DNA from: Gemmatimonadota bacterium
GTDB taxonomy: Bacteria; Gemmatimonadota; Gemmatimonadetes; Gemmatimonadales; GWC2-71-9
DNA length: 7,743 nucleotides
Assembly (NCBI GenBank): GCA_003222235.1
Contig: QHVD01000011.1
Span: 14,509 to 22,251, forward strand
Direction of reading: 5' to 3'
Part shown: one piece after another, positions 1 through 6,238 of the stretch
Layout of the letters: each line of letters begins with the position of its first letter
Numbering within the stretch: the stretch's first letter is position 1
Notes under the pieces: model-generated
Seen by the model: only the letters and a program-made list of their open reading frames with translations
Databases searched by the model: none
What the model was told of the DNA's origin: nothing
Made by a program: the position numbers and the translations under genes

Positions 1-728
1 TGGCGCAGCACATCGCCCTCGGCGACAGCGCGCACGCCGCGCTCGTGCCCGCGCAGGCGCTCGCGCATTTCCGGGCGGCGTACGCGATCGACACGAGCAA
101 CTACGAGGTGCTGTGGAAGACCGGGCGGGAGCTGGTGGACATCGCCAAGCAGATCGAGGGCGAGGACGACTCCTCCAGGCACCGACGGGACAGCCTCTAC
201 ATGGCAGCGCGGGCGTTCGGCGAGGCGGCGGTGCGGCGGAACCCGGGCGGCGCCGACGGGCACTTCCTGATCGGACAGGCGCTCGGCCGGCTGTCGCGCA
301 CCAAGGGGGGGAAGGAGCGCGTGCACTTCGCCCGGATCATCTACGACGAAGGGATGAAGGCGATCGAACTGGACTCCACCCACGACGGCGCCTATCACCT
401 GATCGGCGCGTGGCACGCCGAGGTCAAGCGCCTGTCCTGGATCCAGCGCAAGGCGGCCGCGCTGCTGTTCGGCGGCGGCTTCCTCGCCAAGGGCAACTGG
501 CACGACGCGCAAGCGTATCTCGAGAAGGCCGTGGCCCTCGACCCGCGGAAAATCTTTCATCGCCTCGAGCTGGGAGAGGTATACATCGACCTGGGCCAGT
601 ACTCCGAGGCGCGCGCCGAGCTGCGCGCCGTCTCCACGCTGCCCGTCACGGACGTGCTCGACCCCGAGTACAAGAAGGAAGCCGCGCAGCTCCTCGAGGA
701 CATCAAGGGCGAACGGGACGAGACCTAG
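1..728 (+). CDS. TPR-repeat protein, RMD1-like, N-terminus cut by window edge
   Basis: The reading frame is open to the left edge (first full codon at 3), so the true start, and probably a signal peptide, lie outside; 241 residues plus the TAG stop are visible. The GTG at 45 is an internal Val, because the coding pattern continues before it. The protein is helical with TPR-like units: an N-terminal pair around AHFRAAYAIDTSNYEVLWK, a central block from HFLIGQALGRL to IELDSTHDGAYHLIGAWHAE, and a C-terminal unit from AQAYLEKAVALDP to YIDLGQYSEARAELR. The order of these blocks, with LLFGGGFLAKG between the second and third units, resembles the bacterial relatives of 'regulator of microtubule dynamics' (RMD1/FAM82) TPR proteins. 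That is family resemblance recalled from memory and gives no function in bacteria; a protein-protein scaffold role is the usual guess for TPRs. It converges on the M24 peptidase gene and shares its stop-codon bases. Confidence 0.85.
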   Translation, partial: AQHIALGDSAHAALVPAQALAHFRAAYAIDTSNYEVLWKTGRELVDIAKQIEGEDDSSRHRRDSLYMAARAFGEAAVRRNPGGADGHFLIGQALGRLSRTKGGKERVHFARIIYDEGMKAIELDSTHDGAYHLIGAWHAEVKRLSWIQRKAAALLFGGGFLAKGNWHDAQAYLEKAVALDPRKIFHRLELGEVYIDLGQYSEARAELRAVSTLPVTDVLDPEYKKEAAQLLEDIKGERDET

Positions 729-2074
729 CGCCCGCCCCGCATCAGGCGCTCGATCTCCTGCGTGGTCCGGGGAGCCTTCCCGGACAGCCACTCGGCGCCG
801 CCGGGCGTGACCAGCACGTCGTCCTCGATCCGCACGCCCAGGCTCTCCTGGGGGAGATAGATCCCCGGCTCGATCGTGAGCACCATCCCGGGCCGGAACG
901 GCGTGCTGTAGTCGCCAACGTCGTGCACGTCCATCCCCAGCCAATGCGACAGGCCGTGGATGAAGTAGACGTCGCACGTCTGGTCGCCGCACAGCGACCC
1001 GGAGTGGGCGCCCATGTAGTCGCGGGCGATGCGGTTGAGCTGAGCGATCGTCACGCCCGGCCTGGTCGAGTCGTACGCCGCCAGCTCGGTGGCGAGCACC
1101 AGGTCGTAGATCGCTTTCTGCCGCGGGGTGAACCTCCCGTTCACCGGGAACGTGCGCGTCACGTCGGCGGTGTACTGCCCCCACTCGGCCCCGGCGTCCA
1201 CGAGGACCAGGTCGCCGTCCCGCGTGCGGCGCCGGTTCACGTCGTAATGGAGCGTCGTGCTGTTGGGCCCGCTCCCCACGATGGACGGGTAGCCGACCCG
1301 GTCGGCCCCATTCCGGCGGAACACGGCCTCCAGCGCCGCCTCGATCTCGTACTCCCACATCCCGGGCCGCGCCGCCCGCATCGCGGCGATGTGGCCGAGC
1401 GTGGTGATGTCGATCGCCTTGCGCAGCCGGGACACCTCGTCCGCGTCCTTCACGAGCCGCAGGGAGTCCACGATGGGCCGCAGGCTGCGCACGTCCCCAC
1501 CGTCGAAGGTGAGGTCCGTGATGCGCGGCTCGTCGCGGGTACTCACGTCGAGCGGCAGGTACAGCGGCCCCGCGGCGCGCGCGCGCGCACTCCGGAGCAC
1601 GCGGTCGAGCGAATCGGTCGAGAGGACGCGCGGGATCCCCGAAGCCCGCGCCGCGACGCTGTCGGGCCCGAGGCGCAAGCCGGTCCAGCGCTCCTGGGCG
1701 GGGTTGCGGGGCGGGAGGAAGAGCACGGTCTCGCGGTCGTCCCCACCGGGCGCGACGATCAGGAGCCAGGCGTCCTGCGTCTCGAGCTCGGTGAGATAGA
1801 AGAAGGTATTGTTCTGGCGGAAGTCGTTGTCCTGGACGTAGTCGCGCTCCAGCTGACGCTCGTGGGCCGAGGGGACGAGCACGACCCCGCGGCCGATGCG
1901 CGCGGCGAGCGCGCGGCGCCGGGCGGCCACCGCCGCGGTGTCCACCGGCCGGCCCATGACGGGGAGCTCGGGGATTGGTGTCCACGCGCCGAGCGGCGCC
2001 GGCGCGGGAGGCCCCTGGGCGGGGGCGGGGGCGGGGGCGGTGATGCCGAACACCAAAAAGAGCGCTATGCGCAT
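725..2074 (-). CDS. Exported aminopeptidase P-like M24 metallopeptidase (Xaa-Pro aminopeptidase)
   Basis: This 449-residue protein should remove an N-terminal residue preceding proline from peptides, using two metal ions. Residues 1-20 look like a signal peptide: MR, a hydrophobic stretch IALFLVFGITA, then an Ala-Pro run ending APAQ, so it probably acts outside the cytoplasm. Residues about 40-200 fit the aminopeptidase P N-terminal domain (RRALAARIGRGVVLVPSA, then DFRQNNTFFYLTELETQDAW). Residues about 210-445 are the M24 'pita-bread' fold. The five expected metal ligands are all present: D293 and D304 (LVDAGAEWGQYTADVTRTFP), H377 (HGLSHWLGMDVHDVG), E402 (TIEPGIY) and E417 (GVRIEDDVLVT). H373, H384 and R415 match other conserved active-site positions. 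The ATG start has GGAG only three bases upstream and is chosen because it begins directly at the signal peptide. Cys362 and Cys367 lie just before the active-site His and could form a disulfide. Pro specificity is inferred from the family; the fold and catalytic set are clear. Confidence 0.93.
   Translation of the reverse strand: MRIALFLVFGITAPAPAPAQGPPAPAPLGAWTPIPELPVMGRPVDTAAVAARRRALAARIGRGVVLVPSAHERQLERDYVQDNDFRQNNTFFYLTELETQDAWLLIVAPGGDDRETVLFLPPRNPAQERWTGLRLGPDSVAARASGIPRVLSTDSLDRVLRSARARAAGPLYLPLDVSTRDEPRITDLTFDGGDVRSLRPIVDSLRLVKDADEVSRLRKAIDITTLGHIAAMRAARPGMWEYEIEAALEAVFRRNGADRVGYPSIVGSGPNSTTLHYDVNRRRTRDGDLVLVDAGAEWGQYTADVTRTFPVNGRFTPRQKAIYDLVLATELAAYDSTRPGVTIAQLNRIARDYMGAHSGSLCGDQTCDVYFIHGLSHWLGMDVHDVGDYSTPFRPGMVLTIEPGIYLPQESLGVRIEDDVLVTPGGAEWLSGKAPRTTQEIERLMRGGR
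2017..2040 (+). repeat. GGGGGC hexamer tandem repeat with four G-runs (G-quadruplex-capable)
   Basis: A run of three G, then three runs of five G, each separated by a single C, lies on the plus strand. This is about three and a half copies of a six-base unit and fits the G3+ N1 pattern of a very stable parallel G-quadruplex. On the minus strand it encodes the alternating Ala-Pro part of the M24 peptidase signal peptide. Because the unit is two codons, copy-number change by slippage would keep the frame. It ends about 110 bases upstream of the GAF gene start, close to the divergent promoter region. Any structural or regulatory effect is inference. Confidence 0.7.
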
Positions 2075-2150
2075 GGGCTCCGAAGCTATCGCGCCGCTGG
2101 AAAGGCGGCAACGTCTTGACGCGCCCTCCGGTGGGGCAACAAACTATGCC
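2075..2150. promoter_or_regulatory. Divergent intergenic region between the M24 and GAF genes
   Basis: This short gap separates two genes transcribed away from each other, so it must serve as the start region of the M24 gene on the minus strand and of the GAF-ligA cluster on the plus strand, unless transcription begins inside either gene. It is less GC-rich near the GAF start (CAACAAACTATG). I see no strong Shine-Dalgarno sequence before the GAF ATG. On the minus side GGAG (2078-2081) sits three bases before the M24 start. Confidence 0.6.
2116..2145 (+). promoter_or_regulatory. Candidate sigma-70-type promoter for the GAF-ligA cluster
   Basis: TTGACG at 2116-2121 matches five of six bases of the -35 consensus. 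It is followed after 18 bases by CAAACT at 2140-2145, which keeps the A at position 2, the A at position 4 and the T at position 6 of a -10 box. Transcription would then begin about at the ATG at 2151, giving a leaderless or nearly leaderless message. That agrees with the absence of a Shine-Dalgarno sequence in front of this start. AACTAT at 2142-2147 is an alternative -10, but it gives a 20-base spacer. The call is weak because the -10 is poor. Confidence 0.35.
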
Positions 2151-2948
2151 ATGACCGTCCCTTCCGCTCCGACGAGCGCCGACGCGAAACGCCTGACGAC
2201 GCGCGTCGCCGAGCTCGAGCGCGAGCGCAAGCACCTGCTCGCCGTCGTCGAGATCCTGAAAGAGCTCTCGACCTCGCTGCACTTCACCGACATCCTCCAG
2301 ACCATCGCGCGCAAGCTGGGCGAGGCGTTCGGGCTGGACCGCTGCTCCATTTTCCTCGCCGAGCGCGGCGGCGAGTCGGTGCGGCTCGTCGCGTCATACG
2401 AGGACCCGACGATCCGCAATTACGTGGTGGACCTGGAGCGCTACCCGGAGCTCAAGCGCGCGATGCAGAGTGGCGAGACGGTCTTCATCGCCGACGCGGC
2501 GACCGATCCGAGCTTGAAGCATGTGAAGGGCGAGTTCATCAGCCGGCGGGTGAAGTCCATCACCGTGGTGCCGATCACATGGCGTGGAACGGCGATCGGC
2601 GCGATCTTCCTGCGCACGTTCCGCGACGGCTCCCCCTTCTCGGAAGCGGACATGCGGTTCGTGCAGGTGGTGGCGTCGCTCACGGCGCAGGCGCTCAGCA
2701 ACGCCCATCGCTACGAGCGGCTCGCCCAGCGGCAGCGGGAGACGGGCGAGACGATGCGGCGCCTGGAGCTGGAGCGGGCCGCGCTCGTTTCCTTCCTGGG
2801 GCGTCTGCTCGCCGCCTTCGGGGAGCGCGAAGGCGCGGCAGCCGCGGGTGGGGGAGGTGGCGAGCAGCCGCGGGCGAGCGCCCAGGAGCTCGACCGCCTG
2901 GTCGCCGTCGCGATGGCGGTCATCCAGGAAGAAGCCAAGGCTCGGTGA
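2151..2948 (+). CDS. GAF-domain protein with flanking coiled coils, no output domain
   Basis: The 265-residue product has three parts. Residues about 12-40 form a charged coiled coil (LTTRVAELERERKHLLAVV). Residues about 40-185 form a GAF domain, recognisable from LHFTDILQTIARKLGEAFGL, RCSIFLAE, VFIADAATDP, VKSITVVPITWRGTAIGAI and FSEADMRFVQVVASLTAQAL. Residues 186-215 are a long helix leading to a Gly/Ala-rich linker (EGAAAAGGGGGEQ) and a short C-terminal helix. There is no signal peptide or membrane segment, so it is cytoplasmic. GAF domains bind small ligands or chromophores or act as redox sensors; the ligand cannot be read from sequence. No kinase, GGDEF, HD-GYP or DNA-binding module follows, so the output must be through a partner. 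The frame stays open upstream to 1896, but that stretch runs over the M24 signal peptide on the other strand, so ATG 2151 is preferred. Its stop overlaps the ligA start. Confidence 0.85.
   Translation: MTVPSAPTSADAKRLTTRVAELERERKHLLAVVEILKELSTSLHFTDILQTIARKLGEAFGLDRCSIFLAERGGESVRLVASYEDPTIRNYVVDLERYPELKRAMQSGETVFIADAATDPSLKHVKGEFISRRVKSITVVPITWRGTAIGAIFLRTFRDGSPFSEADMRFVQVVASLTAQALSNAHRYERLAQRQRETGETMRRLELERAALVSFLGRLLAAFGEREGAAAAGGGGGEQPRASAQELDRLVAVAMAVIQEEAKAR
2945..2948 (+). promoter_or_regulatory. GTGA stop-start overlap (GAF stop / ligA start)
   Basis: The GTG start codon of ligA (2945-2947) and the TGA stop of the GAF gene (2946-2948) share bases. This arrangement usually means that ribosomes finishing the first gene reinitiate on the second, so ligA expression would depend partly on translation of the GAF gene. 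The next in-frame methionine in ligA is inside domain Ia (residue 29), too late to be the start. Confidence 0.75.
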
Positions 2949-4948
2949 AGGGCGCCGCCCGCGCCGCGGAGCTGCGCCGGATCCTCGAGCGGGCGAACCA
3001 CGCCTACTACGTACTCGACAAGCCGGAGATGTCGGATGGCGAGTACGACCGGCTGTTCCGCGAGCTGCAGGAGCTCGAAGCCCAGCATCCCGAGCTCCGC
3101 ACGCCGGACAGCCCCACCCACCGCATCGGCGCCGAGCCCGCGGAGGGGTTCCAGAGGCACCGTCACCTCGTGCCGATGCTGTCGCTCGCCAACGCCTTCA
3201 ACGAGGCGGAGCTCGTCGAATGGGAAGAGCGGAATGCGCGGCTCGTCCCCGAGGTCAAGCAGGCCGGCTACAGCCTGGAGGTGAAGATCGACGGCGCCGC
3301 GGTGAGCCTGACCTACGAAGACGGGGTGTTCGTCATCGGCGCCACGCGGGGGAACGGCGTCGAGGGGGAGGCCATCACGGGCAACCTGCGCACCGTGCTC
3401 GACCTCCCGCTCCGGTTGCGCGGCAAGCATTGGCCCCGGAAGATGGAAGTGCGGGGCGAGGTCTATCTCTCCAAGTCCCGGTTCGAGAAGCTGAACCAGG
3501 AGCGCGAGGCGGCGGAGGAGCCGCCGTTCGCGAACCCCCGCAACGCCGCCGCCGGGGCGCTGCGCCAGCTCGACCCCAAGATCACCCGTCGCCGGGGGCT
3601 CCGCATCTTCTGCTTCCACATTGAGGCGCCGGGCCAGAAGCTCCCCGTGGACACGCAGCACGAGCTGCTCGCCCAGCTGGCCGAATGGGGATTCCCGGTC
3701 GAGCCGCATTACGCCGTCGCGCCGGATCTGGCGCGCGCCCAGGCGGAGGTCGCCAAGCTGGAGCAGCTCCTCCCGAACCTCGATTACGGAGCCGACGGCG
3801 TGGTTGTGAAGGTCGACGCGCTCAGGCTGCACGCCGAGCTCGGCACCGTGAGCAACCGGGAGCCCCGGTGGGCGGTGGCCCGCAAATTCGCCCCGGAGGT
3901 GCAGGTCACGAAGCTCCTGGATATCAAGATCAACGTCGGCCGCACCGGCGCGCTCAACCCCTACGCGGTGCTCGAGCCGGTGGAGATCGGCGGGGTCACC
4001 GTCTCCACGGCCACGCTCCATAACTTCGACCTGATCAAGGCGAAGGACATCCGCGTGAACGACATGGTGGAGGTCACCCGCGCCGGCGAGGTGATTCCGC
4101 AGATCCTGGGGCCCGTCTTGAAGAAAGGCGTGCGCCGGCACAAGCCCTACGAGCCGCCGGAGCGCTGCCCGGTGTGCCATTCCCGGGTCGAGCACCCTCC
4201 GGACGAGGTGATGTTCTACTGCCCGAACGTCTCCTGCCCGGGCCGGATCTTCGAGAGCATCGTCCACTTCACCGCGATCATGGACATCCGCGGGCTCGGC
4301 TACGAGCGCGTCCGTGCGCTGCTCGACGCCAAGCTCATCGACGACGTCGCCGACCTGTATGAGCTGACGCCGCTCCAGCTCATGAGGCTCGAGGGGTTCG
4401 CCGAGAAATCGGCGCAGCAGATCGTGGACGCAATCCAGGTCTCGAAAGAGCAGCCCCTCTCGACCCTGCTCTACGCCCTGGGGATTCGCCACGTGGGCGC
4501 GCAGGGCGCGAAACAGCTCGCCCGCCACTTCGGGACGATGCGAGCGCTGGCGCAGGCCTCGGCGGACGAAATCAACCAGGCCCGCGGGATCGGCCCGGCC
4601 ATCGCCGACGCCGTCGCCGGCTTTTTCGCCGAGCCCAAGAACCGCAAGCTGATCGAGCGGCTCGAAAAGCTCGGCTTGAGCATGCACGAGCCGGCCGCGG
4701 CCGAAGCGAGAGGGCCGCTCGCGGGACAGACCTACGTCATCACCGGGACGCTTCCATCCCTGTCACGCGCCAGGGCGGCGGAAGTGATCGAGGCGGCGGG
4801 AGGGCATGTGACGGACAGCGTCTCGAAGAACACCACTGCCCTGGTCGCGGGGGCCGACGCCGGCTCCAAGCTCGACAGGGCGAAGGCGCTCGGCGTGCCG
4901 GTCATCGACGAGGCGGAACTCTTGCGCCGCGCCCGCGCTACACCCTAA
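2945..4948 (+). CDS. ligA: NAD-dependent DNA ligase LigA
   Basis: LigA seals nicks between Okazaki fragments and during repair, using NAD+ to adenylate an active-site lysine. The 667-residue length is normal for the family. Domain Ia (residues 1-65) has the NAD-binding set H19, Y21, Y22, D31, Y34, D35. The adenylation domain carries catalytic K114 in LEVKIDGAAVS, E172 (RGEVYL), R199 (NPRNAAAGALRQLD), K289 (DGVVVKVD) and K314 (ARKFAPE). The OB fold follows (DIKINVGRTGALNPYAVLEP), then a four-Cys zinc finger, C408, C411, C426, C431. Residues about 436-575 are the helix-hairpin-helix region and 588-667 the BRCT domain (TYVITGTLP to VPVIDEAELL). All key residues are present; the only oddity is Ala where KIDG is usually followed by Leu. 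The start is GTG 2945: it begins just before domain Ia, and its GTGA overlaps the GAF stop, suggesting coupled translation. AAGG at 2937-2940 is a weak ribosome-binding site. Confidence 0.97.
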   Translation: MKGAARAAELRRILERANHAYYVLDKPEMSDGEYDRLFRELQELEAQHPELRTPDSPTHRIGAEPAEGFQRHRHLVPMLSLANAFNEAELVEWEERNARLVPEVKQAGYSLEVKIDGAAVSLTYEDGVFVIGATRGNGVEGEAITGNLRTVLDLPLRLRGKHWPRKMEVRGEVYLSKSRFEKLNQEREAAEEPPFANPRNAAAGALRQLDPKITRRRGLRIFCFHIEAPGQKLPVDTQHELLAQLAEWGFPVEPHYAVAPDLARAQAEVAKLEQLLPNLDYGADGVVVKVDALRLHAELGTVSNREPRWAVARKFAPEVQVTKLLDIKINVGRTGALNPYAVLEPVEIGGVTVSTATLHNFDLIKAKDIRVNDMVEVTRAGEVIPQILGPVLKKGVRRHKPYEPPERCPVCHSRVEHPPDEVMFYCPNVSCPGRIFESIVHFTAIMDIRGLGYERVRALLDAKLIDDVADLYELTPLQLMRLEGFAEKSAQQIVDAIQVSKEQPLSTLLYALGIRHVGAQGAKQLARHFGTMRALAQASADEINQARGIGPAIADAVAGFFAEPKNRKLIERLEKLGLSMHEPAAAEARGPLAGQTYVITGTLPSLSRARAAEVIEAAGGHVTDSVSKNTTALVAGADAGSKLDRAKALGVPVIDEAELLRRARATP

Positions 4949-4961
4949 GTTGGCGTCCGAT

Positions 4962-5522
4962 ATGAGCGCCCTCTCCCCGCTCACCGCGGCCGACGGACTC
5001 ACCATCGGCCGCGAGGCGTTGCGACAGCTCCGCCACAGCCTCCTCCGAAACAGCGCCGACCACGCCATCGGCATCCTTCAGGAAGCGGGGTTCGCCGCCG
5101 GGGAGGGGGTGTACCACGCGTTTTGCGGCTGGCTCCCGGCTCAGCTGGGGGTGGCCCGCCCTGAGGAGCTCGACGCCGGCCTCTTGAGCGACGTGCTGTC
5201 GGCCTTCTTCCACGCCGCCGGCTGGGGGACGGTCACGGTCGGCCCCCTGGGCGACGCCGCCCTCGCCCTCGATACGGGCGATTGGGTCGAGGCCGAGCCG
5301 GGAAGCGCGGAGATGCCCATGTGCTTCTTCTCAGTGGGGATGCTGTCGGATTTTCTGCGCCGGCTCTCGGGCGAGCCCGTGGCCGTTATGGAGGTCGAGT
5401 GCCGCAGCAGGAACGACCCCCGCTGCCGCTTCCTGTCGGGGTCGCCGGCCACGCTGAATGCGGTGTACGAGGAGATGAGCCGGGGGCGGGGGTACGAGGA
5501 GGTGCTGGGCGCGAGTCAGTGA
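4962..5522 (+). CDS. V4R (4-vinyl reductase-type) domain protein
   Basis: This 186-residue protein is soluble, without signal peptide or membrane helix. Its C-terminal half has the V4R pattern: PMCFFSVGMLSDFLRRLSG, then AVMEVECRSRNDPRCRF. The cysteines C121, C147 and C155 match the spaced cysteines expected to bind a metal or ligand in this domain. The N-terminal part (GREALRQLRHSLLRNSADHA, GILQEAGFAAGEGVYHAFCGWL) fits the helical lead-in often seen with V4R. The domain is known as a small-molecule-binding module in bacteriochlorophyll enzymes and in regulators such as phenol-sensing activators; here there is no ATPase or DNA-binding part, so the ligand and output are unknown. ATG 4962 lies 13 bases after the ligA stop; a TTG at 4950 would add four residues. 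Neither has a clear Shine-Dalgarno, so expression probably relies on transcription and perhaps coupling from ligA. Confidence 0.85.
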   Translation: MSALSPLTAADGLTIGREALRQLRHSLLRNSADHAIGILQEAGFAAGEGVYHAFCGWLPAQLGVARPEELDAGLLSDVLSAFFHAAGWGTVTVGPLGDAALALDTGDWVEAEPGSAEMPMCFFSVGMLSDFLRRLSGEPVAVMEVECRSRNDPRCRFLSGSPATLNAVYEEMSRGRGYEEVLGASQ

Positions 5523-5564
5523 GTCGACGTGCCCGGGCAAGCCAGGGCGCCCGTCCCCGCAGTT

Positions 5565-5582
5565 CCCGCCCTGTAGGGCGGG
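5565..5582 (+). terminator. Perfect GC hairpin after the V4R gene, possible terminator without T-run
   Basis: CCCGCCC at 5565-5571 pairs perfectly with GGGCGGG at 5576-5582 around the loop TGTA, whose T and A could add an eighth pair. It lies between the V4R stop and the next ATG at 5605, the expected place for the end of the GAF-ligA-V4R transcript. No run of T follows, so it is not a canonical intrinsic terminator. Two smaller GC palindromes (GCCCGGGC at 5531-5538 and GGGCGCCC at 5545-5552) lie just upstream. It could equally be an mRNA-stabilising hairpin. Confidence 0.4.
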
Positions 5583-5604
5583 CTCGGCGCGAAGTGGTCC
5601 TCCG

Positions 5605-6033
5605 ATGAACCCCATCGAGCAGCAGATCCGCGACATCGTCGATCGCGAAACGAGAGCGTGGAACGCGCAGGATGTCGATCTCCTCATCTCCTGCTTTCAT
5701 CCCGCCATGGTCTGGCCGTGGCCGCCGACGCCGCAGTCACACGATCCGATGACGGGGGTGATGGTGCTCGGCCGCTTCGACGCGGAGCGCTGGAAGCGGA
5801 GCTGGCAGGAGCTGTTCGACACGCACACCCTGGTGCACAACCGGCGGGAGATCAAGAAGGTCGTCGTGTCGAGCGAGGGGGACGGAGCGTTCGCGGTGGT
5901 GGACATCGACACCCGGTGGCGGCATACGAAGACGGGCGCCGAGCAGATCTGGGAGGGGCGGACGTGCAAGATCTACACGCAGGTGGGAACGCAGTGGAAG
6001 ATGATCGCGCAGACGGGGGCGTTGGACTACTAA
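5605..6033 (+). CDS. SnoaL/NTF2-like fold protein
   Basis: The 142-residue product begins with a helix typical of the NTF2/SnoaL superfamily (IRDIVDRETRAWNAQDVDLLISCFHPAMVW) and ends with the usual curved-sheet strands (GAFAVVDIDTRWRH, AEQIWEGRTCKIYTQV, TQWKMIAQTGALDY). Such proteins are small cone-shaped alpha+beta domains, used as isomerases, cyclases, hydrolases or simple ligand-binding proteins, and the fold alone does not give the reaction. The Trp-Pro-rich loop (VWPWPPTPQSHDP) would sit near the pocket mouth. There is no signal peptide. The ATG at 5605 is placed right at the first helix, but I see no Shine-Dalgarno in front of it. It is separated from the V4R gene by an 82-base spacer with a hairpin, so it may be its own transcript with the small gene that follows 22 bases later. 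Confidence 0.8.
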   Translation: MNPIEQQIRDIVDRETRAWNAQDVDLLISCFHPAMVWPWPPTPQSHDPMTGVMVLGRFDAERWKRSWQELFDTHTLVHNRREIKKVVVSSEGDGAFAVVDIDTRWRHTKTGAEQIWEGRTCKIYTQVGTQWKMIAQTGALDY

Positions 6034-6055
6034 ACTGAGAGGTGTTAGGCCATCA

Positions 6056-6238
6056 ATGCGACAGCTCACGTTGACGGACGAGGAGGCCGGCACGCTCAGG
6101 CGGGTGCTCGAGCAGTACGTGTCCGACCTGCGCATGGAGATCGCGGACACGGACTCGATGGACTTCCGCGATCAGCTCAAGCGAGAGGAAGCGTTCCTCA
6201 AGAAGCTCATCGAGCAGCTCGGCACGGACGGCGGATGA
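6056..6238 (+). CDS. Small conserved-type charged helical protein (60 aa), function unknown
   Basis: I believe this is a real gene. It has an ATG with TTAGG six bases upstream and strong third-position GC bias. The product is well formed: a beta-like start MRQLTLTDEEA, a helix TLRRVLEQYVSDLRMEIADT, a turn DSMDF, and a second amphipathic helix RDQLKREEAFLKKLIEQL. It would be a soluble helical hairpin. Short proteins with the same plan, including a YxSDLRMEIADTD-like stretch, seem familiar from Gemmatimonadota and Acidobacteria genomes, but I cannot name a family. It follows the SnoaL-like gene by 22 bases, and the two are likely cotranscribed. No function can be given from sequence. Confidence 0.75.
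   Translation: MRQLTLTDEEAGTLRRVLEQYVSDLRMEIADTDSMDFRDQLKREEAFLKKLIEQLGTDGG

Noticed and set aside
1575..1590. Alternating GC tract that could form Z-DNA
   Set aside because: It is explained by Ala-Arg codons in the M24 gene in a GC-rich genome; nothing around it suggests a function.
113..2119. Long plus-strand open frame of 668 codons opposite the M24 gene
   Set aside because: It runs antisense to a gene with complete catalytic motifs and in another frame of the TPR gene. Its product is Arg/Gly/Pro/His-rich with no domain, as expected for stop-poor GC-rich DNA.
1896..2150. Upstream extension of the GAF frame
   Set aside because: It overlaps the signal-peptide end of the divergent M24 gene and encodes Gly/Ala/Arg-rich filler; the coiled coil begins only after ATG 2151.
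2579..2944. Upstream extension of the ligA frame inside the GAF gene
   Set aside because: The product there is low-complexity Arg/Gly/Ala sequence, while LigA domain Ia starts right after GTG 2945, giving a normal family length.
2711..4687. Long minus-strand open frame of 658 codons opposite ligA
   Set aside because: ligA is certain on the plus strand; this frame mirrors its codon pattern and shows no recognisable motif.
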